Notes: a model not told the origin generated them from the sequence alone. A stretch of 18,265 nt of DNA from Bacteroidota bacterium (GCA_023417785.1 JAEZEH010000057.1:1-18265), one strand, 5' to 3'; counted from the stretch's first letter, positions 8,022 through 15,317 are shown. Program-made: numbers and translations.

Positions 8022-8543
8022 ATGAAACATTTTTTAGGAAGTATACTTCTCACCGTTCTTCTGGCCGCATGCAACAACAGCGACTTGCAGGAACCCTTGG
8101 AATACACCGGACCTCTTAGCGAGACCGAGAATGTTGAATTGTACTACAGTGACAAGGATCAGGTCCTTGTCAAAATGAATGCGGCATTGCTGTATGAGCA
8201 CCAATCGGGTGACCGTGAATTTCCGAAGGGCATCTTCATCGAGTTCTTCGACGAGTTTGGAAAACTTGAATCAACGCTGAAGGCAAATGAAGCCTATTTC
8301 TTCAAAGGAGAAAATAAATGGCGTGGCAGAGGCAACGTCGAAGTAAGAAATACGCAGAAAAATGAGCAGTTGAATACAGAAGAGCTCTTCTGGAAACCGG
8401 GCGAAAAGAGAATCTTCACCGATAAGTTTGTCACAATAAAACAGCAGGGCGACGTCATCTACGGCGAAGGGCTGGATGCTGCAGAAGATCTTTCTTCTTA
8501 CACGATAACCAAACTTTCAGGCCGGTTTGAAGTTAATGAGTAA
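8022..8543 (+). CDS. lptC: LptC-family LPS transport protein (predicted lipoprotein)
   Basis: 173 residues, close to the usual length. The N-terminus is a lipoprotein signal, with hydrophobic core LGSILLTVLLAAC and lipobox LAAC (C17), in place of the uncleaved TM anchor of E. coli LptC. The mature part is a beta-jellyroll-like OstA/LptC domain, with pattern features such as GIFIEFFDEFGKLESTLKAN and the conserved WRGRGNVEVRN (about 103-113), then FTDKFVTIKQQGDVIYGEG. LptC belongs to the Lpt bridge that carries lipopolysaccharide from the inner-membrane LptBFG complex across the periplasm. No other lpt gene is seen in the window. It follows a hairpin by 8 bases and is directly abutted by the 68-residue membrane protein gene. 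Confidence 0.88.
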   Translation: MKHFLGSILLTVLLAACNNSDLQEPLEYTGPLSETENVELYYSDKDQVLVKMNAALLYEHQSGDREFPKGIFIEFFDEFGKLESTLKANEAYFFKGENKWRGRGNVEVRNTQKNEQLNTEELFWKPGEKRIFTDKFVTIKQQGDVIYGEGLDAAEDLSSYTITKLSGRFEVNE

Positions 8544-8750
8544 ATGAAACTTGCCGATATCCTTCTTTTGGGCCTTACCCTCGCTTTTTTGATCATTGGA
8601 GTGGACCAGACATTGGTGCTTGGATTCTCGCAGGCTTATTGGGCATTTATGATGGCGTTCGTTACATTTTTTGCATTCACGCTTCGGAAGGCGCGAAAAC
8701 CCGCCAAACCAGAGCCAAAAAGGGACCGTCGAAAGGGCGGTTCGAAATAG
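8544..8750 (+). CDS. small two-TM membrane protein with basic tail
   Basis: 68 residues. The ATG follows the lptC TAA with no gap (TAAATG), suggesting translation by re-initiation. Two hydrophobic segments, about 5-20 and 30-47, are joined by a short loop (VDQTLVLGFSQ). They are followed by a tail of about 20 residues (48-68) containing 11 Lys/Arg, which by the positive-inside rule should be cytoplasmic, placing both ends inside. I do not recognise a named family. The tight fit to lptC and the lack of a competing frame support a real gene. A role next to LPS transport is only suggested by position. Confidence 0.7.
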   Translation: MKLADILLLGLTLAFLIIGVDQTLVLGFSQAYWAFMMAFVTFFAFTLRKARKPAKPEPKRDRRKGGSK

Positions 8751-8816
8751 GCAATGTCCCATCCGGGACCACTTTACCTCCGAAGCAGAGATGTTTTGGA
8801 TTTTTGAATCTTAAGT

Positions 8817-8846
8817 TTTTCTAATACATATTACCGCTTAAATTTG
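8817..8846 (+). promoter_or_regulatory. Bacteroidota promoter for the PpiD-like gene
   Basis: TAAATTTG (8839-8846) is an exact TAnnTTTG box, 21 bases before the ATG at 8868. A T-run (8817-8820) lies 18 bases upstream at the -33 position. The -7 box sits within an inverted repeat, ACCGC (8833-8837) / GCGGT (8846-8850), which could be an operator or chance. Confidence 0.55.
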
Positions 8847-8867
8847 CGGTCTTTAAAAAATTAAATT

Positions 8868-10976
8868 ATGGCATTAATAGGCACGCTGCGCAACAAGATG
8901 GGCACCTGGGTGGTGGTTTTTGTATTTGTTGCCATATCGGCGTTTGTACTGGGTGATCTGTTCAGCGGAAACTCGAACATCCTGAGCTGGGGTCAAAGAA
9001 ACGTTGGCGAAATTGCGGGTAAGGAGATCACGATTGATGAATACCAAAGCGCAATTCAGGAACGGGTTGCCAGCTTTTACATGAGCAATGGCGTGGAGCC
9101 CAACGAAAGCCAGATGGTAGGTGTACGCCAGCAGGCGTGGGATCTCCTCGTTGCGCGGTACGCTGTAACGCCACAGTTCGAAAAGGTCGGGGTGGAAGTA
9201 ACGATTGAAGAAGTTACCGACATGATCAGCGGCCGGAACATCTTCGACGGTATCAAACAATCCTTTGTGAATCAGGAAACCGGTGAGTTCGATCGTGCAC
9301 AGCTGGGTAGTTACCTGAACCAACTGCAGTCAATGCCTCCGAATTCGGAACCCTACATCCGGTGGCAGCTTTTTCAGAAAGACCTGAAACCTTCCCGCGA
9401 GCGGATCAAATATGAAAACCTGCTGCTCAAAAGCAACTACGTAACGGCGGCCGAAGCAGAGCGTGAATATCACCTCCAGAACGACGTGGCAGAAGCAAAG
9501 TACCTTTACATTCCTTATCACGCCATTCCGGAATCTGAAGCAGGACTGACCGATAAGGATTATGAGGATTACTATAACCGCCACAAAGAACGTTTCAAGA
9601 CCGATGGCAGCCGTGATATCAAATATGTGGCTTTTTCCGTTCAGCCCTCAGCGGAAGATTCGCTGGCCGTGAAGGAAAACCTTGAGCGAGCTGTGAATGA
9701 ATTCAGAAACGCCTCTAATGACTCTATTTACGCGTATAATAACTCCGAAGGTGATAACCCTTTTGGTACCTACCACACTGGGAACCTTCCGGCATTCATT
9801 CCAAATGAACAACTTACCGAAGGAAACGTTATCGGCCCGGTGCTTGAAGGGGAAACCTACTACGTTGCCAAAATCACCAGAGTGTTCAATGATACGTCGT
9901 ATGCGGCACGTGCCCGACATATCCTGATCCGGCCCGCCGACGATACCGATGCGGCAAAAAAGGCTGCATTGGAGGAGGCGCGAACCATTCTCAAAGATAT
10001 CCGCGGTGGTGCTGACTTCGCTGCGAAGGCTCGGGAATTCGGAACAGATGGAACCGCATCACGCGGGGGCGATCTCGGCTGGTTCTCAACAGGCCAGATG
10101 GTAGCGCCTTTCGAAAAAGCTGTTTTCGACGCGACCAGAGCAGGTGTTCTACCCAACGTAGTTGAGACTGACTTTGGTTATCACATCGTTGAAGTTACCG
10201 AACCAAAGACCAATAAAGCTTACAAGATTGCGATCGTCGAACAGCAAATCCTGCCAAGCGACGTAAGTCTGAATGACGCATTCCGCCAGGCGGAAGTATT
10301 TGCCTCAGGGCTTTCGGGCGTCAAGGACTTTGAGCAGCGTGCAAAAGAAAGCAACCTTCCGGTTCTTGAAGCCAAAAACGTTCTTGCCGGAGATCGTCGG
10401 ATCGGCGCCCTTGGCGACGCAAGACAGGTTGTTCAGTGGCTTTACAGGGATGCTTCTGTAGGTGAGGTTTCGGAAGTTTTCGACCTGACAGAGCAGTATG
10501 TTGTCGCCGTTATGACTAAAGAGATCAAGAAGGGCTACCGGCCGCTTGAAGAGGCCAAGACAGAGATCAAACCCGAAGTTTTGAAAATTGCACAGGGCCG
10601 GAAAATCGCTGAAAAATTAAAAGGCGGATCCGGCACGTTGGAAGAAACGGCGCAGGCTTTCGGCGACGATGCTAACGTCTATTCTAACAGTGATATCCGA
10701 CTAAATAGTAATGCCCTGCCAACGGTGGGCTTCGACCCTAAAGTTGTGGGATCAGTTTTCGCGGTTGCCGACGGCAAACGCTCTGAACCAATTCAGGGTG
10801 AAAACGGTGTGGTCATCATTGAAACGCAGAACAAAACTGTAGCGCCTGCCCTGAATGACTACGCAACGTTCAAGGAGCAGCTCGCTGAAAGCAGCTTTAA
10901 CCTCAGTAGTATGAACATATTGGAAGCGATACGCCAGGAGGCCGATATTGAAGACAAACGCTTCAAGTTCTTTTAG
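8868..10976 (+). CDS. ppiD: membrane-anchored peptidyl-prolyl isomerase, PpiD/SurA-like
   Basis: 702 residues. One N-terminal TM segment (about 13-32) anchors a long periplasmic part. A SurA_N-like chaperone region (about 45-200) is followed by a parvulin PpiC domain (about 346-445) with ARARHILIRP (346-355), ADFAAKAREFGTDGTASRGGD (start 382) and FGYHIVEV (436-443). Two flanking segments, about 300-340 and 590-655 (GSVFAVADGKRSEPIQG), look like partial, degenerate parvulin halves. Such proteins act at the periplasmic face of the inner membrane as foldases and chaperones for exported and outer-membrane proteins. The size and single anchor match PpiD-type Bacteroidota proteins. It has its own promoter and is closed by a strong terminator. 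It lies downstream of lptC and a predicted outer-membrane barrel, consistent with envelope biogenesis. Confidence 0.92.
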   Translation: MALIGTLRNKMGTWVVVFVFVAISAFVLGDLFSGNSNILSWGQRNVGEIAGKEITIDEYQSAIQERVASFYMSNGVEPNESQMVGVRQQAWDLLVARYAVTPQFEKVGVEVTIEEVTDMISGRNIFDGIKQSFVNQETGEFDRAQLGSYLNQLQSMPPNSEPYIRWQLFQKDLKPSRERIKYENLLLKSNYVTAAEAEREYHLQNDVAEAKYLYIPYHAIPESEAGLTDKDYEDYYNRHKERFKTDGSRDIKYVAFSVQPSAEDSLAVKENLERAVNEFRNASNDSIYAYNNSEGDNPFGTYHTGNLPAFIPNEQLTEGNVIGPVLEGETYYVAKITRVFNDTSYAARARHILIRPADDTDAAKKAALEEARTILKDIRGGADFAAKAREFGTDGTASRGGDLGWFSTGQMVAPFEKAVFDATRAGVLPNVVETDFGYHIVEVTEPKTNKAYKIAIVEQQILPSDVSLNDAFRQAEVFASGLSGVKDFEQRAKESNLPVLEAKNVLAGDRRIGALGDARQVVQWLYRDASVGEVSEVFDLTEQYVVAVMTKEIKKGYRPLEEAKTEIKPEVLKIAQGRKIAEKLKGGSGTLEETAQAFGDDANVYSNSDIRLNSNALPTVGFDPKVVGSVFAVADGKRSEPIQGENGVVIIETQNKTVAPALNDYATFKEQLAESSFNLSSMNILEAIRQEADIEDKRFKFF

Positions 10977-10997
10977 CGAGGTTCGCAACGCATCAAG

Positions 10998-11029
10998 AAA
11001 CGCCTTCCTGAACGAGGGCGTTTTTTTTT
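10998..11029 (+). terminator. strong intrinsic terminator after ppiD
   Basis: Stem AAACGCCTTC (10998-11007) pairs with GAGGGCGTTT (11014-11023), with one G-U pair and a 6-base loop, followed by T's to 11029. It starts about 20 bases after the ppiD stop. Confidence 0.9.
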
Positions 11030-11061
11030 GAACGGAAACCGGGCATTTTATTTTAATTTTA
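11027..11061 (+). promoter_or_regulatory. possible promoter for the DUF493–PCD–rlmB unit
   Basis: TTTG (11027-11030), at the end of the terminator's T-run, lies 23 bases before TAATTTTA (11054-11061), a one-mismatch -7 box, 30 bases upstream of the ATG at 11092. The spacing is long, so this is tentative. Confidence 0.3.
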
Positions 11062-11091
11062 GTTCATCATCAACTTAACGCTGCGCTCGAC

Positions 11092-11355
11092 ATGGATCCA
11101 CAATGGATGGAGTCTTTTCGTGAGAAACTCGACAAGCATTATGTATGGCCTTCGCTATACCTGTTCAAGTTCATTGTGCCAACTGGAAAAGAAAAGGAAG
11201 TTAAGAACCTGTTCCCACGCCATACGACTTCAGACAAGCTGTCGAAACAGGGTAATTATACCGCCCTGTCGGTGGAATTGATGATGCCGTCCAGCGAAGC
11301 CGTCATAGAGATCTATGAAAAAGCTTCGCAGATTGAAGGAATTGTAGCTTTATAA
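11092..11355 (+). CDS. DUF493 (YbeD-like) small protein
   Basis: 87 residues. The block WPSLYLFKFIVP (19-30) and the later NYTALSVELMM (about 55-65), ending in a strand-helix unit, are characteristic of DUF493/YbeD, a small ferredoxin-like fold related to regulatory ACT-type domains. Biochemical role is not established; a regulatory or lipoate-linked role has been suggested for E. coli YbeD. A second in-frame ATG at 11107 is possible, but the first ATG keeps the usual family N-terminus. It leads a run with a pterin dehydratase gene (18-base gap) and rlmB, all on the plus strand and likely one transcript. Confidence 0.88.
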   Translation: MDPQWMESFREKLDKHYVWPSLYLFKFIVPTGKEKEVKNLFPRHTTSDKLSKQGNYTALSVELMMPSSEAVIEIYEKASQIEGIVAL

Positions 11356-11373
11356 TTTAACTAAAGACCGGAT

Positions 11374-11610
11374 ATGAACTGGAAAGAAAACAATCGCAGC
11401 CTGGAAAAGGAGTTTAAATTCCGGGATTTCACCGAAGCATTCGGATTCATGACAAAAGTCGCGCTTATTGCAGAAAAAATGGATCATCATCCCACCTGGA
11501 CCAATACGTACAACACCGTCAGTATTTCACTGTCGACGCACGATGCCGGTGACACGGTTACTGAAAAGGATCGCGAATTGGCGCGTGCGATTGATGATCT
11601 GACCAAATAA
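11374..11610 (+). CDS. 4a-hydroxytetrahydrobiopterin dehydratase (pterin-4a-carbinolamine dehydratase)
   Basis: 78 residues, typical for bacterial single-domain PCD. The signature MDHHPTWTNTYNTVSISLST (36-55) plus HD (56-57) carries the active-site histidines H38, H39 and H56; W42 and the LSTHDAGDTVTEKD region complete the family pattern. The enzyme dehydrates the 4a-hydroxy-tetrahydropterin formed by aromatic amino-acid hydroxylases so that the pterin can be recycled. No hydroxylase or pterin reductase is visible, so in this organism the partner lies elsewhere or the protein has another role. It starts 18 bases after the DUF493 gene and ends 6 bases before rlmB. Confidence 0.94.
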   Translation: MNWKENNRSLEKEFKFRDFTEAFGFMTKVALIAEKMDHHPTWTNTYNTVSISLSTHDAGDTVTEKDRELARAIDDLTK

Positions 11611-11616
11611 GCGAGG

Positions 11617-12363
11617 ATGGAAAAATCCGATATGATCTACGGAACCCGGTCCGTGATTGAGGCAATCAATGCCGGGAAGCCTATCGAAAAAATAATGATT
11701 CAGTCGGGGCTGAATAACGACCTTATTAAGGAACTGGTCGGCCTGGCCCGAACCCGCAGGGTACCCGTTACTTTTGTACCTCAGGAAAAGCTGAAGCGGC
11801 TTTCCGCTAAAAATCACCAGGGAGTAATATGCCTGATGTCGGCGGTTGCCTTCGGATCATTGGACAATATTATCCAGAAAGCTTTCGGTGAAGGCCGGGA
11901 TCCGCTTGTTCTGATTTTAGACAGAATCACCGACGTTCGCAATTTCGGCGCTATCGCGCGGACCGCAGAATGTGCAGGAGTCGATGCTATAGTCATTCCC
12001 GAAAAAGGCAGTGCACCTGTTACCAGCGATGCTATGAAAACGTCAGCAGGAGCGCTGAACCACGTTCCTGTATGTCGTGAGCGAGATCTCAATAGTACCC
12101 TCAAATTTCTCCGCGAAAGCGGTATCCGTATTGTTGCGTGTACCGAAAAAACAAAAACTACTTTGTACGAGACATCCCTTCACGGCCCAATGGCGTTGAT
12201 TCTCGGCTCCGAAGAAGACGGGATATCCCCCGAATTACTACGCAGTGCTGATGACCTGGCGCGTATCCCCCTCCTGGGAAAAATTGGTTCTCTTAATGTT
12301 TCGGTTGCGGCTGGTGTTGCGATTTATGAAACTATCCGACAGCAGCTTCATGAGAAGGGCTGA
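11617..12363 (+). CDS. rlmB: 23S rRNA 2'-O-methyltransferase RlmB (TrmH/SpoU family)
   Basis: 248 residues, the usual RlmB length. The N-terminal substrate-binding domain (about 5-75) begins MIYGTRSVIEAI. The C-terminal SPOUT knot domain has motif 1, ITDVRNFGAIARTAE (104-118, with N109 and R114), motif 2, LILGSEEDGI (194-203), and motif 3, IPLLGKIGSLNVSVAAG (217-233). RlmB methylates the ribose of G2251 (E. coli numbering) in the 23S P-loop using S-adenosylmethionine. TrmH-type tRNA methyltransferases share these motifs, but the extra N-terminal domain and its start favour RlmB. GAGG lies directly before the ATG. An in-frame ATG at 11632 is an alternative start. The TGA is immediately followed by the stop codon of the opposing lipoprotein gene. 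Confidence 0.92.
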   Translation: MEKSDMIYGTRSVIEAINAGKPIEKIMIQSGLNNDLIKELVGLARTRRVPVTFVPQEKLKRLSAKNHQGVICLMSAVAFGSLDNIIQKAFGEGRDPLVLILDRITDVRNFGAIARTAECAGVDAIVIPEKGSAPVTSDAMKTSAGALNHVPVCRERDLNSTLKFLRESGIRIVACTEKTKTTLYETSLHGPMALILGSEEDGISPELLRSADDLARIPLLGKIGSLNVSVAAGVAIYETIRQQLHEKG

Positions 12364-12660
12364 TTATTTTCGGGCTGATCTTTCCTTGTAGGCGTGACGA
12401 CCGCCGGGATGCCCGCAGTTGGCCAAATCAATCTCGATTTGCTTACGAGCTTTTTCATCCGCCTGGAACATATCAAAACCTTCGTCCTGATACTGATGAA
12501 AAAGTTCGAACCACTCAGTGAGTTTTATGTCTGTACAGTTTGGAGACATATTCCCGAAGGATGTAAAGACGGGGTCTATCTCCCTATCGACTGAGCGTAC
12601 TTCCTGCATACAGGATAATATCACCATACTAAACCCAACTATAAGTAGTGATTTTTTCAT
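12364..12660 (-). CDS. small predicted lipoprotein, function unknown
   Basis: 98 residues from the ATG at 12660, chosen because it places MKKSLLIVGFSMVILSC at the N-terminus: a classic lipoprotein signal with lipobox ILSC (C17). An in-frame start 18 bases upstream (12678) would only add six residues before the signal. The mature domain has two more cysteines (C42, C82), an aromatic stretch WFELFHQYQDEGFDMF (50-65) and a C-terminal NCGHPGGRHAYKERSARK. I do not recognise a family. Its stop codon abuts the rlmB stop with no gap. About 200 bases separate it from the upstream FMN protein gene on the same strand, so it may have its own promoter; I see only a weak -7 box (CATATTTG). Confidence 0.75.
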   Translation of the reverse strand: MKKSLLIVGFSMVILSCMQEVRSVDREIDPVFTSFGNMSPNCTDIKLTEWFELFHQYQDEGFDMFQADEKARKQIEIDLANCGHPGGRHAYKERSARK

Positions 12661-12864
12661 ATTGTTGATCGCCGACAAATATGAGAATCACGTGCATCCC
12701 TTTCGGTGAATAGTGTACACGGAAATTACAAATTCTTCGATTTCGTTATTGCGAATAAATCCCGGGAAAAGCATAGTAAGTTTTTACCATTTACCGGGCT
12801 ATCCGCCTTACGCGATCTCTTTACTCAGTCACATTCAGACAGGATGTGCAGAAAACTTACATCA

Positions 12865-14445
12865 TCAAAATTGATCGGGACTGGCGGCGGCGAATGAAAC
12901 CGCGTAACGTTCCGGCATATGACCATTCAACATTGCTCCTTTTTCCACAGACGGATAGATTTCTTCAAATGTTTTTACCTCATTCATGAAGACTCTCCGA
13001 CTGATTTGATGTCGATTCAATTTTCCGGGTTTATCGATACCTCCGGCGGCAAGAAGTTCAACAAAGCTTTCAACGGTATGCTTATGATAGTTTGCGACCC
13101 TGACTTTTTTCTCTGCAATAACAAGCCCGGCAGTTAAAGCCGGATCCTGAGTTGCCACTCCCGCAGGGCACGTATTCCGGTTACACTCCAGGGCCTGAAT
13201 ACAACCTAAAGCCATCATCATTGCCCTTGCGCTGTTGCAAATGTCCGCGCCCAGTGCAACGGCGCGAACCATGTGAAAACCCGTTAGGATCTTTCCGGCG
13301 CAGTTGATTTTGATATGGTGGCGGATATTAAATCCATTGAGCATATTCTCAACAAAGGCCAGCGCATCAAGAAGCGGCATCCCTACAGAGTTTGAGAATT
13401 CCGGAGGTGCTGCTCCGGTACCACCTTCCCCCCCGTCGACGGTAATGAAGTCGGGATACAGGTCAAGTTCCACCATCGCCTTGCAGATAGAAATGAACTC
13501 GCTTTTTCTCCCAATGCAGAGTTTAAAACCCACGGGTTTTCCGTCGGCCAATTCACGCATTTGTTGAATGAACAGGATCAAACTTCGTGGCGAGTTAAAT
13601 GCACTGTGGAAAGGTGGTGAGTACACGGTCGTATAGGACTTAACCCCGCGAATAGCCGCAATTTCGGGCGTGTTTTTTTTACCTGGCAGGATGCCACCAT
13701 GACCGGGCTTGGCGCCCTGTGAGAGCTTGAGTTCAATCATTTTTACCTCTGGCCGTAATGCATTTGCCCGGAAAGCGTCGGCCGAGAAATGACCATTTTC
13801 ATCACGTGCCCCGAAATAACCGGTTCCAATCTGCCAGATCAGGTCACCACTGTGTTTGAGGTGGTAGGAGGAAATCCCACCCTCGCCGGTATTGTGGGCA
13901 AACTGACCGATTTTGGCGCCCGCGTTAAGGGCTTCAATCGCGTTTGCACTTAACGATCCGAAACTCATTGCCGAAACATTCATAATACTCGCCTCATAGG
14001 GCATCCGGCAATCCTTATTTCCAATCGTCACGCGGGGATGATGATTCAGCTTAAGAAAGTCTAGTGGAGTAATCGCGTGACTCATCCATTCGTAACCTTC
14101 CGCGTAAACATTCAACTGAGTTCCAAAGGGGGTAGTATCGATTTGCTTTTTCGCCCGCTGGTAGATTACTGATCGGTCGATCCGATTGATGGGTGCGCCG
14201 TCAGTGTCGTTTTCAACAAAGTACTGTTGAATTTTCGGACGCATTTCCTCGAACACATAACGAAGTCTGCCCAGTACAGGGAAATTCCGGCGAATAGATT
14301 GTTTGCTTTGAAACATATCTATGAAACCCATGGTGATAAGAGGCGCCACGAGCAGAAACAGGAAAAGTACGTCGGTCCAGAAGTACGCCCAGATACTCAG
14401 CACGACGACCACAGCTATACTTATCGCCACAAAGATTTTGCGCAT
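12865..14445 (-). CDS. FMN-binding glutamate synthase-like membrane protein
   Basis: 526 residues from the ATG at 14445, chosen because two N-terminal TM segments follow at once (about 4-21 and 24-40). An in-frame ATG at 14550 would add 35 residues with no family look. The body is the GltS synthase (FMN) domain: MSFGSLS (160-166), NTGEGG (185-190), SQGAKPGHGG (242-251), VDGGEGGTGAAP (336-347) and the 3Fe-4S cysteine pattern C415/C421/C426 (CNRNTCPAGVATQ). There is no N-terminal glutaminase domain and no beta-subunit gene nearby. The FMN and Fe-S sites argue for a redox enzyme with its catalytic part on the membrane, probably cytoplasmic side. Canonical glutamate synthesis from glutamine is unlikely without the amidotransferase domain; the true substrate is unknown. 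Confidence 0.92.
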   Translation of the reverse strand: MRKIFVAISIAVVVVLSIWAYFWTDVLFLFLLVAPLITMGFIDMFQSKQSIRRNFPVLGRLRYVFEEMRPKIQQYFVENDTDGAPINRIDRSVIYQRAKKQIDTTPFGTQLNVYAEGYEWMSHAITPLDFLKLNHHPRVTIGNKDCRMPYEASIMNVSAMSFGSLSANAIEALNAGAKIGQFAHNTGEGGISSYHLKHSGDLIWQIGTGYFGARDENGHFSADAFRANALRPEVKMIELKLSQGAKPGHGGILPGKKNTPEIAAIRGVKSYTTVYSPPFHSAFNSPRSLILFIQQMRELADGKPVGFKLCIGRKSEFISICKAMVELDLYPDFITVDGGEGGTGAAPPEFSNSVGMPLLDALAFVENMLNGFNIRHHIKINCAGKILTGFHMVRAVALGADICNSARAMMMALGCIQALECNRNTCPAGVATQDPALTAGLVIAEKKVRVANYHKHTVESFVELLAAGGIDKPGKLNRHQISRRVFMNEVKTFEEIYPSVEKGAMLNGHMPERYAVSFAAASPDQF

Positions 14446-14461
14446 ACGGGTAAGGGTTATC

Positions 14462-14501
14462 AATCGAAATATACCAAAAAATGCTATTCGATTTTTCGAA
14501 A
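14462..14501. promoter_or_regulatory. inverted repeat and palindrome in the divergent promoter region
   Basis: In the 173 bases between the FMN protein gene and the TRIC-like gene, AATCGAA (14462-14468) is the inverse of TTCGATT (14487-14493), with an 18-base spacer. The 8-base palindrome TTTCGAAA (14494-14501) follows at once. They could be operator sites for the divergent pair; this is weak evidence. Confidence 0.25.
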
Positions 14502-14618
14502 CCCCGGCTACGAACATCGTAATGGAAGCGGGAAATTGCATCTGACACAAATCTTCCCGTTGTTATTTCGCGGAGTGGAACGAATCAGGTTGTTTTGTGT
14601 TTCTAATTCGTTCATACT

Positions 14619-15275
14619 ATGGAAGAAGTTCCCTACCTGATAAAGAACCTTGACTATGCGACCACCTTCACGGTGTTCGACCTTTTCGCGGTATTTATGT
14701 TTGCAAGTGCGGGGGCATTGTCGGCCATCCGTAAGCAATATGACATCATCGGCGCGTTGCTTTTGGCATTCGTGTCCGGTCTGGGTGGTGGACTCATCCG
14801 CGATGCGATTTTCATTCAGGCTGGTCCTCCTAAGGCTGTTCAGGATTGGCGATACCTGTTTGTGGTATTACTGGCTTTTATCCTTTCCCTTTTGTTCCAC
14901 GGGAAGTTCAACAAACTCAGGCGCACCACTATGATTGTCGATGCGTTGGGGCTGGGAGCGTATGGCATTGTAGGTTCACAGGCCGCGCTGCAGGCTAATC
15001 TGGTTCCACTTGCGGCTGTTCTTGTGGGTGTGTTCAACGCAACCGGTGCCGGTTTGATCCGTGATGTGCTTATACGTGAAGAGCCGATTATTTTCAAACC
15101 AGGCCAATACTACGCGCTGGCTGCGATTCTCGCATGCAGTATTTTCGTTGTACTTATGACATACACTTCGGTGGACCACACCTTTGCGGCACTATTTGCC
15201 ACCAGCATTGCTTTCATAGTGAGGTTGCTTTCGGTGAAGTACAACTGGCAGACGAAACCTGTGGGGGGAGTTTGA
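14619..15275 (+). CDS. trimeric intracellular cation channel (TRIC/UPF0126) family protein
   Basis: 218 residues with about seven hydrophobic segments. The family's internal duplication is plain: GLGGGLIRD (54-62) in the first half matches ATGAGLIRD (141-149) in the second, each after a FMFASAGALSAI or VDALGLGAYGIVGS type helix. Prokaryotic TRIC homologues (YadS/YicG group) form trimeric membrane channels permeable to K+ and other cations; cation choice here is not readable. The second repeat has AGLIRD where GGxIRD is usual. It is divergent from the FMN protein gene. The following haem-binding gene, 58 bases downstream, appears to have its own promoter. Confidence 0.92.
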   Translation: MEEVPYLIKNLDYATTFTVFDLFAVFMFASAGALSAIRKQYDIIGALLLAFVSGLGGGLIRDAIFIQAGPPKAVQDWRYLFVVLLAFILSLLFHGKFNKLRRTTMIVDALGLGAYGIVGSQAALQANLVPLAAVLVGVFNATGAGLIRDVLIREEPIIFKPGQYYALAAILACSIFVVLMTYTSVDHTFAALFATSIAFIVRLLSVKYNWQTKPVGGV

Positions 15276-15286
15276 CGTGGGCCGGG

Positions 15287-15317
15287 TTTGGTTTCTCTTC
15301 TGAATTGAGTAATTTTC
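15287..15317 (+). promoter_or_regulatory. Bacteroidota promoter for the haem-binding gene
   Basis: TTTG (15287-15290), 19 bases, then TAATTTTC (15310-15317), one mismatch to TAnnTTTG. It lies wholly in the gap after the TRIC-like gene, 16 bases before the ATG at 15334. Spacing is ideal. Confidence 0.5.

Noticed and set aside
8756..8769. Hairpin GTCCC-ATCC-GGGAC after the small membrane protein gene
   Set aside because: Stem of only 5 bp and no T-run after it, so not called a terminator.
8874..9323. 149-codon minus-strand frame opposite ppiD
   Set aside because: Shadow of a well-supported gene on the other strand; no signal, motif or upstream site.
12706..12897. 63-codon plus-strand frame beginning with GTG between the small lipoprotein and FMN protein genes
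   Set aside because: No ribosome site, no recognisable features, and its 3' end runs into the opposite coding gene. More likely chance in a 204-base gap.
14446..14550. 35-residue N-terminal extension of the FMN glutamate synthase-like protein
   Set aside because: The ATG at 14445 gives an immediate membrane anchor typical of the family; the extension has no such look and would consume the divergent promoter region.
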